A DNA stretch of 64,000 bases from Leeuwenhoekiella polynyae. Lineage in GTDB: Bacteria; Bacteroidota; Bacteroidia; Flavobacteriales; Flavobacteriaceae. The notes under the pieces were generated by a model. It worked only from the letters and a program-made list of their open reading frames with translations, had not been told where the DNA came from and made no database searches. The stretch lies in assembly GCF_042683665.1 (NCBI RefSeq), contig NZ_JBHUOO010000007.1; one strand, given 5' to 3'. Position numbers and translations under genes: made by a program. Below are positions 26,560 to 35,454 of the stretch, one piece after another (within the stretch, counting starts at the first letter, position 1; every line of letters starts with the position of its first letter).

Positions 26560-27123
26560 ATGTCACTTGATTACGATGGAATAGAAGGCCTGGTTTATCT
26601 TGGTAAAGGCTCAGAAAATTATCAACAATTAGTTTATGCATCATCGCTTTATGGAACATTCTTCACTGTTTATGGAAATTTTCAAGTCGAAGATAATGGT
26701 TCAGATGGTTTAAAAATAGCCAAGGCTACTTTTAGCTTGGTGAATTATAAAGGAATACTAGACATTGGTTTGCGCAAGGTTAAGTTCAACAAGGAACGTC
26801 AAGAATGTGAATTAAAACTTCAGGCACTTAAAAAAAATAAGGAATGTACCTTAGAAAATTTTGTAATTGATCCTACAGAAAATCTGAGGTTTATAAGAAA
26901 CTTATCTAAAGTTTCTAGCAAAGAAAAATATATTCACGATGATGAGTTTTATTACAGAGATGGGGATTTTAAGATGAACAAACCCCCTTATGACTTACTC
27001 AATAACGACAACTGTGGTGATATCGAGAAATGCATACAAAGTAAAGTTCCTTACGAACTTGACGCAATAGATAAAGCTCCCGGCGCACGCTGTATGCTCT
27101 CAGAACTTAAAGTTTTGATTTAA
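26560..27123 (+). CDS. hypothetical protein coupled to a NarL-type kinase
   Basis: 187 aa, no signal peptide and no membrane helix. A beta-rich N-terminal half (YDGIEGLVYLG, TVYGNFQVED) and a C-terminal part with four cysteines (ECTLEN, NDNCGDIEKC, ARCML). I do not recognise a family. Its TAA overlaps the kinase ATG as TAATG (27121-27125). So it is made with the kinase and could be a regulatory partner or merely the first gene of the unit. Confidence 0.55.
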   Translation: MSLDYDGIEGLVYLGKGSENYQQLVYASSLYGTFFTVYGNFQVEDNGSDGLKIAKATFSLVNYKGILDIGLRKVKFNKERQECELKLQALKKNKECTLENFVIDPTENLRFIRNLSKVSSKEKYIHDDEFYYRDGDFKMNKPPYDLLNNDNCGDIEKCIQSKVPYELDAIDKAPGARCMLSELKVLI

Positions 27124-28985
27124 TGGTTCGTTTGCTGTCTAAACTTCTTTGCTTTCTAGTTTTTAGCTTTTCGTTTGGGCAGCAAACAGACTTTTCGGAT
27201 TTTGATGCCTATTTTCAGTATTTAAAAGAACTCGAAAATCAGCATGCAGTTGAGCAATTACAAACCATTGCCGATACTACGTATGCCATACCGCTTAAAA
27301 CTTTTGCACGTATTACGTATCAGGGATTTACCGGTGAGGCTGCAGAATATGCATCTCTTTGCCAAGAACGTAAAAGTGAAAATCCTTTTTTAAATACCGT
27401 ATATCTGCTCAATACGGGCTATTATGCATTTTACTTTTCGCAAGACCGCACAGCAGCCTACCCCTATTTTTATGCTGCTTTAAAAAGCGCCAATCGCACC
27501 AAATACAAACCGCTCCAAAGACGTTCACTGCGTGCTATTTTACAGTATTTTCATCACGAAATTGCCAGAAACAATAACAATTATCAGGTTTTTTTAGATC
27601 ACTATAAAAGTCTTATTAGTGATATTCATGATCAGGTTTACGTTCAGGTTTATGAGGTTATTTTTGATTCTTCTGTTTTGCATGTGCAATCGGTCTATCA
27701 CAAAAGAGCTGCGCAACTAGAGCTTTTAATTCCGCAGCTAGAGCCTAATTGTAAGCTCTTACCTAAGCTTTACTTAGAGATTGCACTGTTTTATGAATTA
27801 ACCGAAAACCTCAACAAATCTGCAGTTTATTATCAAAAGGTTTTTGATGAAGGAAAAGACATCCCGTATTACAACGACAACCGGTTTTCGGCAATAACAA
27901 AACTGGCCTATCTGGAGCATTTACAAGGTAAGTCTGAATCTGCACTAGAAAAACTAAAAGAAGTCTCGTGTTGCTACAACCCGCAAGATTCCTTAAAAAA
28001 TACCTTTTTTGTAGAATATTATCTCTCCAAATTTCACGAGGGTTTGAGCAATGATTCTTTAGCATTAGCGCATTATAAGTCGCACGTTGAAGCAGGTCAC
28101 CAAATCAACTTTAGAGATAATTCTTTAGAAATATCAAGACTTCAGGTTGAATTAGAAACCGAAAAAAAAGCCAACGATTTATTGCTTGAAAGACAAGCCA
28201 AAAAGCGCTTTCTCCTAATTACTTTAGGGCTTTTGGCGCTGCTTGTTATCTTAATTCTTATTGGCTATCTCGTATTAACAAATAGCAAAAAACGTCGCAA
28301 ACTGGCAGAGCAACAAAATGAATTGGAGAAAGAACGCGTAAAGAATCTTTTAAAAGAACAAGAGCTTACGAGTATTGATGCGATGATTGCCGGCCAGGAA
28401 AAAGAGCGCACCCGTATTGCCGGCGAATTACACGATGACCTTGGCGCTTTAATGACCAATTTGCGTTTGCATTTTGAATCCTTAAAGTCTTCGAGAGCTC
28501 CGCAGCTTTTTGACAAGACCGATGAACTCCTAAACGAAGCCTACCAAAAAGTACGAAGCATTGCTCACGCTAAAAATTCTGGGGTTATCGCCAATCAAGG
28601 TTTACTTAGAGCTGTAAAAGAACTCGCTCAAAAAGTCTCCCAACTAAACGGCCTGGAGATTGAAGTGGTACACCATGAGATGACCAATAGATTAGAGAAC
28701 AGCCTCGAACTCAGCATTTTTAGAATCATACAAGAATTGATTACAAATATCATCAAGCACGCTCAGGCGACCAGCGCAACAATTCATCTTATCAATCACG
28801 GTGACAGCTTAAATATAATGATTGAAGATAATGGTGTTGGCTTTGAAACCCGGCACGTGCTTACACGCTCTTCGGGTATGGGAATAAGCAATATAGACCG
28901 CCGCGTAGAGCATTTAAATGGAAGCTTAACCCTAGAATCTGAACCCGGAAAAGGAACCACAGTTATACTAGATATACCGTTATGA
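27123..28985 (+). CDS. TPR-containing sensor histidine kinase, NarL-partner type
   Basis: 620 aa. A signal peptide (1-20) leads into a periplasmic helical region of TPR-like repeats (about 40-345), one membrane helix (361-385) and a cytosolic coiled coil. The HisKA_3 domain has phospho-acceptor His437 in RIAGELHDDLG. The HATPase follows with its N box (ELITNIIKHA), DNGVGF and GMGISN glycine boxes. The tail LESEPGKGTTV is normal. It autophosphorylates and passes the phosphate to the adjacent LuxR/NarL-type regulator, whose start overlaps its stop as ATGA. Signal unknown; TPR sensors often detect envelope or peptide cues. Confidence 0.85.
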   Translation: MVRLLSKLLCFLVFSFSFGQQTDFSDFDAYFQYLKELENQHAVEQLQTIADTTYAIPLKTFARITYQGFTGEAAEYASLCQERKSENPFLNTVYLLNTGYYAFYFSQDRTAAYPYFYAALKSANRTKYKPLQRRSLRAILQYFHHEIARNNNNYQVFLDHYKSLISDIHDQVYVQVYEVIFDSSVLHVQSVYHKRAAQLELLIPQLEPNCKLLPKLYLEIALFYELTENLNKSAVYYQKVFDEGKDIPYYNDNRFSAITKLAYLEHLQGKSESALEKLKEVSCCYNPQDSLKNTFFVEYYLSKFHEGLSNDSLALAHYKSHVEAGHQINFRDNSLEISRLQVELETEKKANDLLLERQAKKRFLLITLGLLALLVILILIGYLVLTNSKKRRKLAEQQNELEKERVKNLLKEQELTSIDAMIAGQEKERTRIAGELHDDLGALMTNLRLHFESLKSSRAPQLFDKTDELLNEAYQKVRSIAHAKNSGVIANQGLLRAVKELAQKVSQLNGLEIEVVHHEMTNRLENSLELSIFRIIQELITNIIKHAQATSATIHLINHGDSLNIMIEDNGVGFETRHVLTRSSGMGISNIDRRVEHLNGSLTLESEPGKGTTVILDIPL

Positions 28986-29608
28986 TACGATTAGGAATAG
29001 GTGAAGATCATCAGTCATTAATAGATGGTATTCAATTACTCATACAGGAAGAATCACATATAGAATTGGTTTGCACGGCTATTGATGGTGAAGAACTGGT
29101 TGAAACCGTACGCAAAAAACAGCCCGATGTGATCATCACAGACATACGCATGCCTAAAATGGATGGCATACAGGCAACGAAAATTATCAAAAGTGAATTT
29201 CCTGATATAGCGGTTATAGCCTTTACCATGTTTGACCAGAATGACGCTGTACAACAAATGCTTGATGCCGGTGCATCTGGATATATTTTGAAGAATTCAA
29301 GTTTACAAACGCTTAAAAAAGCGATAGAAACGGTTGCTGCAGGAGAACGCTTTTTTGATTCGCAGATAGACCTCAATTTTATGAATACAGCCAACAGCAG
29401 CACTTCAAAAAGTGGTTTACTTACTAAGCGTCAACTCGAGATCTTGAATCTGATTGCTCAGGGCAAAACCTCTCGGGAAATCGCAGACGCGCTTTTTATA
29501 GGGGTTCATACGGTAGATACACATCGCAAAAACATGATGCGAATTCTAGAATTAAAAGGGAAAGGAGAATTGCTAAGGTATGCACTCGATAAAAAATATG
29601 ATTTTTAA
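28982..29608 (+). CDS. NarL/FixJ-type response regulator
   Basis: 208 aa. A receiver domain (1-120) has phospho-acceptor Asp54 in IITDIRMPKMDG and the acidic pair near residue 9. The DNA-binding LuxR-type helix-turn-helix spans about 140-200 (LTKRQLEILNLIAQGKTSREIA, HTVDTHRKN). It overlaps its kinase by 4 bp, so the pair is a self-contained two-component system. The target genes are unknown; no repeated operator is visible near it. Confidence 0.9.
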   Translation: MIRLGIGEDHQSLIDGIQLLIQEESHIELVCTAIDGEELVETVRKKQPDVIITDIRMPKMDGIQATKIIKSEFPDIAVIAFTMFDQNDAVQQMLDAGASGYILKNSSLQTLKKAIETVAAGERFFDSQIDLNFMNTANSSTSKSGLLTKRQLEILNLIAQGKTSREIADALFIGVHTVDTHRKNMMRILELKGKGELLRYALDKKYDF

Positions 29609-29707
29609 AAATTCAGATTCTTCGTATCAATAACCGTATAATAACCCCCTGAATTTCAACAAATACCAGATATCAGGTATTTTCAAGAAACATCTATTCA
29701 TTTAGTT

Positions 29708-30031
29708 TTGAATGCATTAACCATTAAAACTAGTCTCTTGAAAAACAAATTTTATATCAATGTACAGAGTTCGCTATCTCTGGTTTCAAAAGATAAAGAA
29801 CGTACAAACCGCATCACAAATACGCTTACACTAGCTCCACGATTAGAAACCAAATGGTTTAGTGTCTATAGTCCCATACGTGTACAACAATATGATGGTT
29901 TTGCCTGGGGTTTTGGTCTTAGAGCAGGCCCGCTGACTGTAGGTTCAGCTTCCGCAATTACCAATTTGATATCCTCAAACTCTAAAGCTGCAGACGTCTA
30001 TTTAGGCTTAAAAATTCCTATTTATCAATAA
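29708..30031 (+). pseudogene. C-terminal fragment of a beta-barrel protein (DUF5723-like)
   Basis: A 107-aa frame opening with TTG and lacking any signal peptide. The sequence consists of amphipathic strands (KFYINVQSSLSLVSKD, WFSVYSPIRVQQYDG) and ends in GFGLRAGPLTVGSAS followed by ADVYLGLKIPIYQ, as at the C-terminus of DUF5723-type outer-membrane proteins. The frame stays open to a TAA at 29642 but without homology-like content, so the N-terminal barrel is missing. I read it as a degraded remnant. The family match is from memory of the ending motif, hence moderate confidence. Confidence 0.45.
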
Positions 30032-30064
30032 GACCCTATTTATTTGAATCAGCCATTCATTTAG

Positions 30065-30095
30065 AAAACGCTTCAGATATACTGGAGCGTTTTTT
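30065..30095 (+). terminator. intrinsic terminator downstream of the barrel fragment
   Basis: AAAACGCT-T-CAG pairs with CTG-G-AGCGTTTT around ATATA, with one T-G wobble, and runs into five T residues. Good rho-independent form on the plus strand. Confidence 0.75.
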
Positions 30096-30126
30096 ATTTC
30101 TACCTTTACCGTCTAATCTTTTGTAT

Positions 30127-30441
30127 ATGGCTTTATCTAACAACGACATCTTTAAAAAATTGCGTGTAGCACTTAAACTGCGGGATGACGATATCGTAAA
30201 AATTTGTGCTTTAGTAGATTTTGCAGTGACTAAAAGTGAACTGGGTGCCATATTCAGAAAAGAAGACCACCCAAAATATGTAGAATGCGGCGATCAATTT
30301 CTTCGGAATTTTCTTAACGGACTCGTCATTCATATGCGCGGTCCTATGCCTGAAAAAAAAGCCGGTAAACCGACCCTTAAAAAAGACGGGGATAAAAAGA
30401 AAAATAGTAAGAAGAAAGACTCTTCTAATAAAGCAGATTAA
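30127..30441 (+). CDS. DUF1456 (YehS-like) protein
   Basis: 104 aa from the ATG at 30127; a TTG two codons upstream adds nothing. One DUF1456 repeat is clear (SNNDIFKKLRVALKLRDDD, then FRKEDHPKYVECGDQ, FLRNFLNGLV). Typical members carry two such repeats; here the second is absent and replaced by a lysine-rich disordered tail (from about residue 78). Function unknown. Its last 4 bases overlap the end of the convergent endonuclease gene. Confidence 0.8.
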   Translation: MALSNNDIFKKLRVALKLRDDDIVKICALVDFAVTKSELGAIFRKEDHPKYVECGDQFLRNFLNGLVIHMRGPMPEKKAGKPTLKKDGDKKKNSKKKDSSNKAD

Positions 30442-31385
30442 TCCTCCAGTTTAAAAATCGTATATACCGGAAAGTGATCACTCAAACCGCCCAGATACTT
30501 ATCTCCGGCGTATGTACGTAGCGGATTACCGCGATACTTTCCTTCTCGTTCTTTTAAATACTCCGGATTGTAAATCGCTGATTTCTCATATTCAATGGGA
30601 TTGTCATAAGCCTTCATCCAGTTGGGTGAAAGAATGATCTGATCAAACAAATACCAATCACCTCGATGGGTTAACGACCCGGCATAACGCGTTAATAAAA
30701 ATACCATAGGATTGTAAAAATCAGTAGAAACCAAATGATCGCGAACTGAAATACTCTGCGGATCATCATTAAAATCACCCATAATGATGATTCTCGCTTC
30801 CGGCTCTTTTGTCTGAATTTCTGTAATAATTTCCCGATTGCGTTTTGCTGCGGCAATACGCTTAGGCTCTGAAATCGCAACACCCTCTCCACGAGAAGGC
30901 CAGTGATTTACTAAAATATATACCTGCTCCCCTTTAAGCAATCCGGATACATACAAAATATCTCGGGTATAATCGCGCACGCCCTGAGCCGTATTGATGT
31001 GTAACGAGTAGCTTCGGGTTTCTAAGACTTCAAAAAGCTGCGTGTCATAGAGCAAAGCAGTATCTATACCGCGTTCATCAGGAGAGTTGTGGTGCACAAA
31101 ATCATAATTTAAACCTTGTAAAGCTTCGGTTTGCAGCAGGTCATTCAGTGTTTTTTTGTTTTCTACTTCAGCAACTCCTACCAGCGCCGGACTTATACCC
31201 GTTTCCTCTTTTCCAATTTCAGCAATAACGCCTCCAAGACCTTTTATTTTTTTCGCGTAGCGCGAAGCATCCCAGTTAAGAGCTCCTTGTGGAGTAAAAT
31301 CATGATCCAGAATATTAGGATCATTAATGGTGTCAAAGAGATTTTCTAAATTGTAAAAGGCAACGCAGATTTTATTTTGAGGCAT
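30438..31385 (-). CDS. cytosolic endonuclease/exonuclease/phosphatase paralogue
   Basis: 315 aa. Same EEP landmarks as the exported enzyme at 20349-21413: FYNLENLFDTINDP, GVAEVENKKTL, NHWPSRGEGV, GDFNDDP and SDHFPVY at the end. There is no signal peptide, so this paralogue probably stays in the cytosol. Its middle (FFNPMVFLLTRYAGSLTHRG) is well diverged from the other copy, so the duplication is old and unrelated to the recent repeat at 16.9/20.4 kb. Substrate unknown. Divergent from hflX. Confidence 0.8.
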   Translation of the reverse strand: MPQNKICVAFYNLENLFDTINDPNILDHDFTPQGALNWDASRYAKKIKGLGGVIAEIGKEETGISPALVGVAEVENKKTLNDLLQTEALQGLNYDFVHHNSPDERGIDTALLYDTQLFEVLETRSYSLHINTAQGVRDYTRDILYVSGLLKGEQVYILVNHWPSRGEGVAISEPKRIAAAKRNREIITEIQTKEPEARIIIMGDFNDDPQSISVRDHLVSTDFYNPMVFLLTRYAGSLTHRGDWYLFDQIILSPNWMKAYDNPIEYEKSAIYNPEYLKEREGKYRGNPLRTYAGDKYLGGLSDHFPVYTIFKLED

Positions 31386-31436
31386 TATTTAGTTTTAAGG
31401 CTAAGCAATTTAAGAAACCCTTAGCTTCTAAATCCT

Positions 31437-31444
31437 TATCTTTG
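31437..31444 (+). promoter_or_regulatory. TAnnTTTG -7 promoter element for hflX
   Basis: TATCTTTG matches the Bacteroidota -7 consensus exactly and lies 16 bp before the hflX ATG, giving a very short leader. Confidence 0.6.
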
Positions 31445-31460
31445 CAGCTTACTTTTATTT

Positions 31461-32687
31461 ATGATTGAAGAGAATAAAATAGAATATGAAAAAACCGTAT
31501 TAATCGGTTTGATTACGCAGTTTCAGGACGAAGAAAAAGCTACAGAATATCTGGATGAACTGGAGTTTCTGGCGTATACCGCAGGGGGTGAAGTATTGAA
31601 ACGCTACACTCAAAAAATGGACACGCCAAACCCGAAAACTTTTATAGGCACCGGGAAGATGGAGGAGGTACGCGCTTATGTTGACCAATACGAGGTAGGT
31701 ACTGCTATTTTTGATGATGAATTGAGCCCGGCACAACAAAAAAACATTGAAAAAATACTGAAGTGTAAGGTTATAGACCGTACCAACTTAATCCTTGACA
31801 TCTTTGCGCAACGTGCACAAACCAGTTATGCCCGCACTCAGGTAGAACTGGCGCAGTATGAATATTTATTGCCCAGACTTGCCGGTATGTGGACACACTT
31901 AGAGCGGCAACGTGGGGGGATCGGAATGCGGGGACCTGGTGAAACAGAGATTGAGACCGATAGACGTATTGTACGCGACCGTATCACTTTACTTAAAAAG
32001 AAACTTGAGAAAATAGATAAGCAACAGGCTGTACAACGCGGAAATCGTGGAGCATTAGTGCGTGTTGCCCTTGTGGGGTACACCAACGTGGGTAAATCTA
32101 CCTTGATGAATACCATAAGTAAAAGTGAAGTTTTTGCCGAAAACAAACTCTTTGCAACTCTGGACACCACCGTTAGAAAAGTGGTTATACGCAATCTGCC
32201 TTTCCTTTTGAGTGATACAGTAGGATTTATTAGAAAATTGCCTACACAGCTGGTAGAATCGTTTAAAAGTACCTTAGACGAGGTACGCGAGGCCGATTTG
32301 CTCTTGCATGTGGTAGATATTTCGCATCCACAGTTTGAAGATCATATTGCTTCTGTAAATCAGATTATGGATGAAATAGGAGGTTCTGACAAGCCGATGC
32401 TGATGGTATTCAATAAAATTGATGCCTATACCCATAAAACCATTGATGATGATGATTTAGTAACCCAACGTACTGAAGAGCATTTTACTCTCGAAGAATG
32501 GGAGCGCACCTGGATGTCTCGTATGGATGGTGATGCAATCTTTATTTCGGCATTAAACAAAGACAATATGGAAGCTTTCCGCAAAAAGGTTTATGAACGT
32601 GTGCGTGAGATTCACATTACCCGTTTCCCGTATAACAACTTTTTATATCCGGAATATGACTTGTATACCGGTGAGGAAGAAGAATAA
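31461..32687 (+). CDS. hflX: ribosome-associated GTPase HflX
   Basis: 408 aa. The HflX-specific N-terminal domain (GTGKMEEV, then DDELSPAQQKN) is followed by the linker signature RGGIGMRGPGETEIE. The G domain has P-loop G206-S213 (GYTNVGKS), G3 DTVGF and G4 NKID. HflX splits stalled or antibiotic-bound ribosomes after stress. The acidic C-terminal tail (YDLYTGEEEE) is typical of the Bacteroidota version. Monocistronic by its own -7 promoter and a strong terminator. Confidence 0.95.
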   Translation: MIEENKIEYEKTVLIGLITQFQDEEKATEYLDELEFLAYTAGGEVLKRYTQKMDTPNPKTFIGTGKMEEVRAYVDQYEVGTAIFDDELSPAQQKNIEKILKCKVIDRTNLILDIFAQRAQTSYARTQVELAQYEYLLPRLAGMWTHLERQRGGIGMRGPGETEIETDRRIVRDRITLLKKKLEKIDKQQAVQRGNRGALVRVALVGYTNVGKSTLMNTISKSEVFAENKLFATLDTTVRKVVIRNLPFLLSDTVGFIRKLPTQLVESFKSTLDEVREADLLLHVVDISHPQFEDHIASVNQIMDEIGGSDKPMLMVFNKIDAYTHKTIDDDDLVTQRTEEHFTLEEWERTWMSRMDGDAIFISALNKDNMEAFRKKVYERVREIHITRFPYNNFLYPEYDLYTGEEEE

Positions 32688-32705
32688 CTCAAACGTATTG
32701 AATAG

Positions 32706-32742
32706 AAAAAGTCCGATACAGTGCAGTATCGGACTTTTTTTT
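32706..32742. terminator. bidirectional intrinsic terminator between hflX and DUF3078 gene
   Basis: A 14-bp perfect stem (32706-32719 with 32726-32739; core GTCCGATAC/GTATCGGAC) around AGTGCA, with T-runs on both strands. It should end the hflX transcript and the convergent DUF3078 transcript. Confidence 0.9.
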
Positions 32743-32770
32743 ATGATTGCAATAATTGGAAATCTCTTAC

Positions 32771-33718
32771 TTAGAATGAATACGTCAGTCCTAATAAATA
32801 ATACGATTGTAATTGGCTGTCTAGATTATCAAAGTTAGGTTCTGTACCCACGCTACCGTTATCTACAAACTCAGCTAATTGGTAGTCTAAATTTTCTTGC
32901 TTGTTTCCTCTTAAACCAAACTCAAAACCAACCCCAATATTATTGAAGAGTTTATAGTTGAATGAATTGATCCAGGTAAAGTTTGAGTAGTCACTACTCT
33001 TATAACTTTGGAAAGCTGAGAGGTTAGATTTAAAAGCTATTTTACCGATCTGACGGGTGTAATCTGCAACGATCTTAGCTCCTAAAGAAGATTCAAAAAC
33101 TGAATCTTCGCTGCTAAAAACAAAGTTATAGTTTAAAGGATGCACCACAACTGTAAGGTTATTTATAGGAGTCCACGTCATACCCACACCCACATCAAGA
33201 TATCCCGGATCATTAAAGTTATCAAGAATCGTAGTACGGTATTCCCCTAAGGTAGAAACGGCAAGCTTTTCAGATAACTTGTAACCGTATAAAGAGGTTA
33301 TATTAAAAACATCTGTCGCGTTGCGGAAACTGTCGTCGTCTGTAGGATCGTCACGATCGTCAAACTTCACCCAACCCAGATTCAGATTTAATGCATTTCT
33401 CCAGAAATAGTTATCTGCTTTCTTATTTGCGAATGCATTTACAGTGGCACCAACAGTTGCAGAAGAAACGTTAGGATTCCCTTGAGAATACCAACTATTA
33501 AACCAGCTAAAGTTTGCGCCTACGGTACCAAACGCACCAAATTTCCAACCTGGAAGATTATCTATTTGAGATTGCAATGATTTTACTTCTTTTTGAAGTT
33601 TTGCAATTTCAGCTTTTTTAGGAGCCATCTCTTCTTTTAATTCTTCTTCAGTTTTATCCTGAGCATATACAGCAGTTAGTGTACATGTCATCAAGAAAAC
33701 AAATAGTAATTTTTTCAT
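32771..33718 (-). CDS. DUF3078 outer-membrane protein
   Basis: 315 aa from the ATG at 33718, chosen for its signal peptide (MKKLLFVFLM to YAQ); the upstream ATG would overlap the promoter. A short coiled coil (residues 25-50) is followed by beta strands of a DUF3078 barrel (WKFGAFGTVGANFSWFNSW, YFWRNALNLNLGW, and the end YYLLGLTYSF). DUF3078 proteins are abundant Bacteroidota outer-membrane proteins of unknown cargo. It has its own exact -7 promoter and shares the terminator with hflX. Confidence 0.85.
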   Translation of the reverse strand: MKKLLFVFLMTCTLTAVYAQDKTEEELKEEMAPKKAEIAKLQKEVKSLQSQIDNLPGWKFGAFGTVGANFSWFNSWYSQGNPNVSSATVGATVNAFANKKADNYFWRNALNLNLGWVKFDDRDDPTDDDSFRNATDVFNITSLYGYKLSEKLAVSTLGEYRTTILDNFNDPGYLDVGVGMTWTPINNLTVVVHPLNYNFVFSSEDSVFESSLGAKIVADYTRQIGKIAFKSNLSAFQSYKSSDYSNFTWINSFNYKLFNNIGVGFEFGLRGNKQENLDYQLAEFVDNGSVGTEPNFDNLDSQLQSYYLLGLTYSF

Positions 33719-33739
33719 AGTTCTGTTTGTTGCTTTCGG

Positions 33740-33747
33740 CAAAGATA
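33740..33747 (-). promoter_or_regulatory. TAnnTTTG -7 promoter element for the DUF3078 gene
   Basis: The minus strand reads TATCTTTG 21 bp before the chosen ATG (33718). The longer frame starting at 33742 would begin inside this element, which supports the downstream start. Confidence 0.6.
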
Positions 33748-33802
33748 ATTAACCGTCATTTTTTAAACAGGCGTAAATACTAAGAAAAATAAGATTTATT
33801 AA

Positions 33803-34309
33803 TTATTTGTTCGTTTTAAAAAGCGGAACAGAAGAGCAAGCCTCTCCAAACATCAGGCTTTTAACTACGGGTTGTAGTTTTTGAGTCAATAAAATATAGG
33901 CGTTTTGAGGTACCGGTTTATTAGAACAACCTTTAACAATCACATACTCATTTTCATAACCTGACACCTCCAATTGTTGAATAACTTCAGTATATAAAAC
34001 GGTCTCTAAATCAGTAAGTGAGCCTACAATTATTTTTTTTGCAACAGATTGTAAATAAGTAGTTACAAGCATATAAGCCCAGGCAGGCACAATAGCATCT
34101 GTGCTGCATTGAAGCGCAACATAAGAATCCTCATAAACAGACCAGTCAAAGTTTTTTAAGCTTTCGCGAAAGTCTTTTTCGCGCAAAATAAAACCTTCGG
34201 TAAGCCATTGAGCAATATCAATAGTTTCCCGTTTTCCGGCAGGATATAAATCCTCCAGATTAAAAGTTTTAAGCTTGCTGTTTGCTACTCTGTTTATGAT
34301 TTCTTCCAT
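33803..34309 (-). CDS. DUF2480 family protein
   Basis: 168 aa, cytosolic. Matches the DUF2480 family of Bacteroidota: EEIINRVANSKLKTFNLEDL at the start, FILREKDFRESLKNFDW, an ALQCSTDAIVPAWAYMLV centre and VIVKGCSNKPVP. It is the last gene of the suf operon, 17 bp after the DUF59 gene, a position conserved in flavobacteria. Its function is unknown; two conserved Cys (about 95 and 137) could bind a cluster or metal. Confidence 0.8.
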   Translation of the reverse strand: MEEIINRVANSKLKTFNLEDLYPAGKRETIDIAQWLTEGFILREKDFRESLKNFDWSVYEDSYVALQCSTDAIVPAWAYMLVTTYLQSVAKKIIVGSLTDLETVLYTEVIQQLEVSGYENEYVIVKGCSNKPVPQNAYILLTQKLQPVVKSLMFGEACSSVPLFKTNK

Positions 34310-34326
34310 AAAAATAGATTAAAGGT

Positions 34327-34656
34327 TTAAAGCAGACCTAATTCTAATTTTGCTTCTTCACTCATAAGATCCTGCGTCCAGGGTGGATCAAAAGTAATCT
34401 CAACTTCACAGTCTTTTACCATATCTATGGTCTTAACCTTCTCCTCTACTTCTACAGGCAGCGTTTCTGCTACCGGGCAGTTAGGAGTGGTAAGTGTCAT
34501 TAAGATTTTAGTCTCATAATCTTCATTTACAAACACATCATAAATAAGCCCAAGCTCATATATGTCTACCGGAATTTCCGGATCGTAAATGGTTTTTAGT
34601 ACGCGAACAACTTTTTCGCCTAACTCTTGTGTATCTATCTCTTTTGTATCGCTCAT
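34327..34656 (-). CDS. DUF59 SUF-type Fe-S assembly factor (SufT-like)
   Basis: 109 aa, one DUF59/MIP18 domain: YDPEIPVDIYELGLIY and the reactive-Cys loop TTPNCPVAETLP, then a VEITFDPPW strand. DUF59 proteins help mature or hand over Fe-S clusters. Located inside the suf operon between the sdpI pseudogene (4 bp away) and DUF2480. The SufT name is sometimes used, but this version lacks the extra N-terminal extension of the classical one. Confidence 0.85.
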   Translation of the reverse strand: MSDTKEIDTQELGEKVVRVLKTIYDPEIPVDIYELGLIYDVFVNEDYETKILMTLTTPNCPVAETLPVEVEEKVKTIDMVKDCEVEITFDPPWTQDLMSEEAKLELGLL

Positions 34657-34660
34657 CGTT

Positions 34661-35020
34661 CTAATCTTTAGTGTTTTTGTCGATTGCTCGCTGTGTCCTT
34701 ACAAACATATATATAATTCCGCCTGCTAAGATCATAAAGCTTAAGAATATAAAACTTCTTGACTCATCACCTTTTGGAATTACAAATACTGAAATAGCCG
34801 CCAGAATTGTAAAAACAGCACCGACTTCTAACATGCGTAAGGAAGAATATTTTTGTGCAAAGTCCTAATTATCTTGATTTCTCATAGCCTTTACTGTACG
34901 GTAACCATAAAGAGGGTTGATTTTTTTAGGAGGAAACTTATACATAAAAACTGCTACAATTAGAAATACAATACCACTCAACCCTATAGTTAAAATGAAG
35001 CTATTTTCTAAATTCATCAT
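34661..35020 (-). pseudogene. SdpI-family membrane protein interrupted by one TAG codon
   Basis: Two consecutive frames belong together. The first (35020 to 34865) gives a membrane helix and the SdpI landmark FPPKKINPLYGYRT, then NQDN and a TAG at 34865-34867. In the same frame the sequence resumes with DFAQKYSS and two more helices to a stop at 34661. In SdpI proteins the interrupted position is a conserved Trp before D-F-A-Q, so the change is TGG to TAG (one base). The second half also has its own ATG at 34834. SdpI homologues act as immunity or signalling membrane proteins. The ATG overlaps the sufE stop (TAATG). Confidence 0.75.
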
Positions 35021-35454
35021 TAGTTTCCGGCTTTAGCCTGATAGGCTATTGCATATAGTTTAATCTGTTTAATCATACTCACCAAACCATTTGCCCGGGT
35101 TGGCGAAAGATGTTCTTTAAGACCTATTTCGTCTATAAAAGAAGTATCTGCATCCAGAATTTCCTGAGGCGGTTGCCCAGAAAAAGAACGGATCAAAATT
35201 GCTATGATCCCCTTAGTAATAATCGCATCACTGTCTGCGGTGAACTCGATTTTATCGTCTTTAAGGTCAGCATGAACCCACACCTTACTTTGACATCCTT
35301 TAATGATGTACTCGTCTGTCTTGTACTTCTCATCAATAAGTGGTAACGATTTACCTAACTCAATCATGTATTCATAACGCTGCATCCAGTCGTCAAACAT
35401 CTCAAACTCTTCAACTATCTCCTGTTGTATTTCTTGAATACTACTCATAATCAT
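35020..35454 (-). CDS. sufE: SufE-type cysteine desulfurase activator
   Basis: 144 aa. SufE landmarks: FDDWMQRYEYMIELGKSLP at the N-terminus and the active-site loop YIIKGCQSKVWV with its persulfide-accepting Cys near residue 54, then ARISPTRANGL-like SPTRANGLVSM. It takes sulfur from SufS. Starts inside a TAATG overlap with the META gene; a second ATG two codons on (35448) is possible. Its stop overlaps the sdpI pseudogene start. Confidence 0.9.
   Translation of the reverse strand: MIMSSIQEIQQEIVEEFEMFDDWMQRYEYMIELGKSLPLIDEKYKTDEYIIKGCQSKVWVHADLKDDKIEFTADSDAIITKGIIAILIRSFSGQPPQEILDADTSFIDEIGLKEHLSPTRANGLVSMIKQIKLYAIAYQAKAGN

Noticed and set aside
34671..34868. 65-aa plus-strand frame
   Set aside because: It is antisense to the sdpI pseudogene, whose membrane helices and conserved motifs explain the region.
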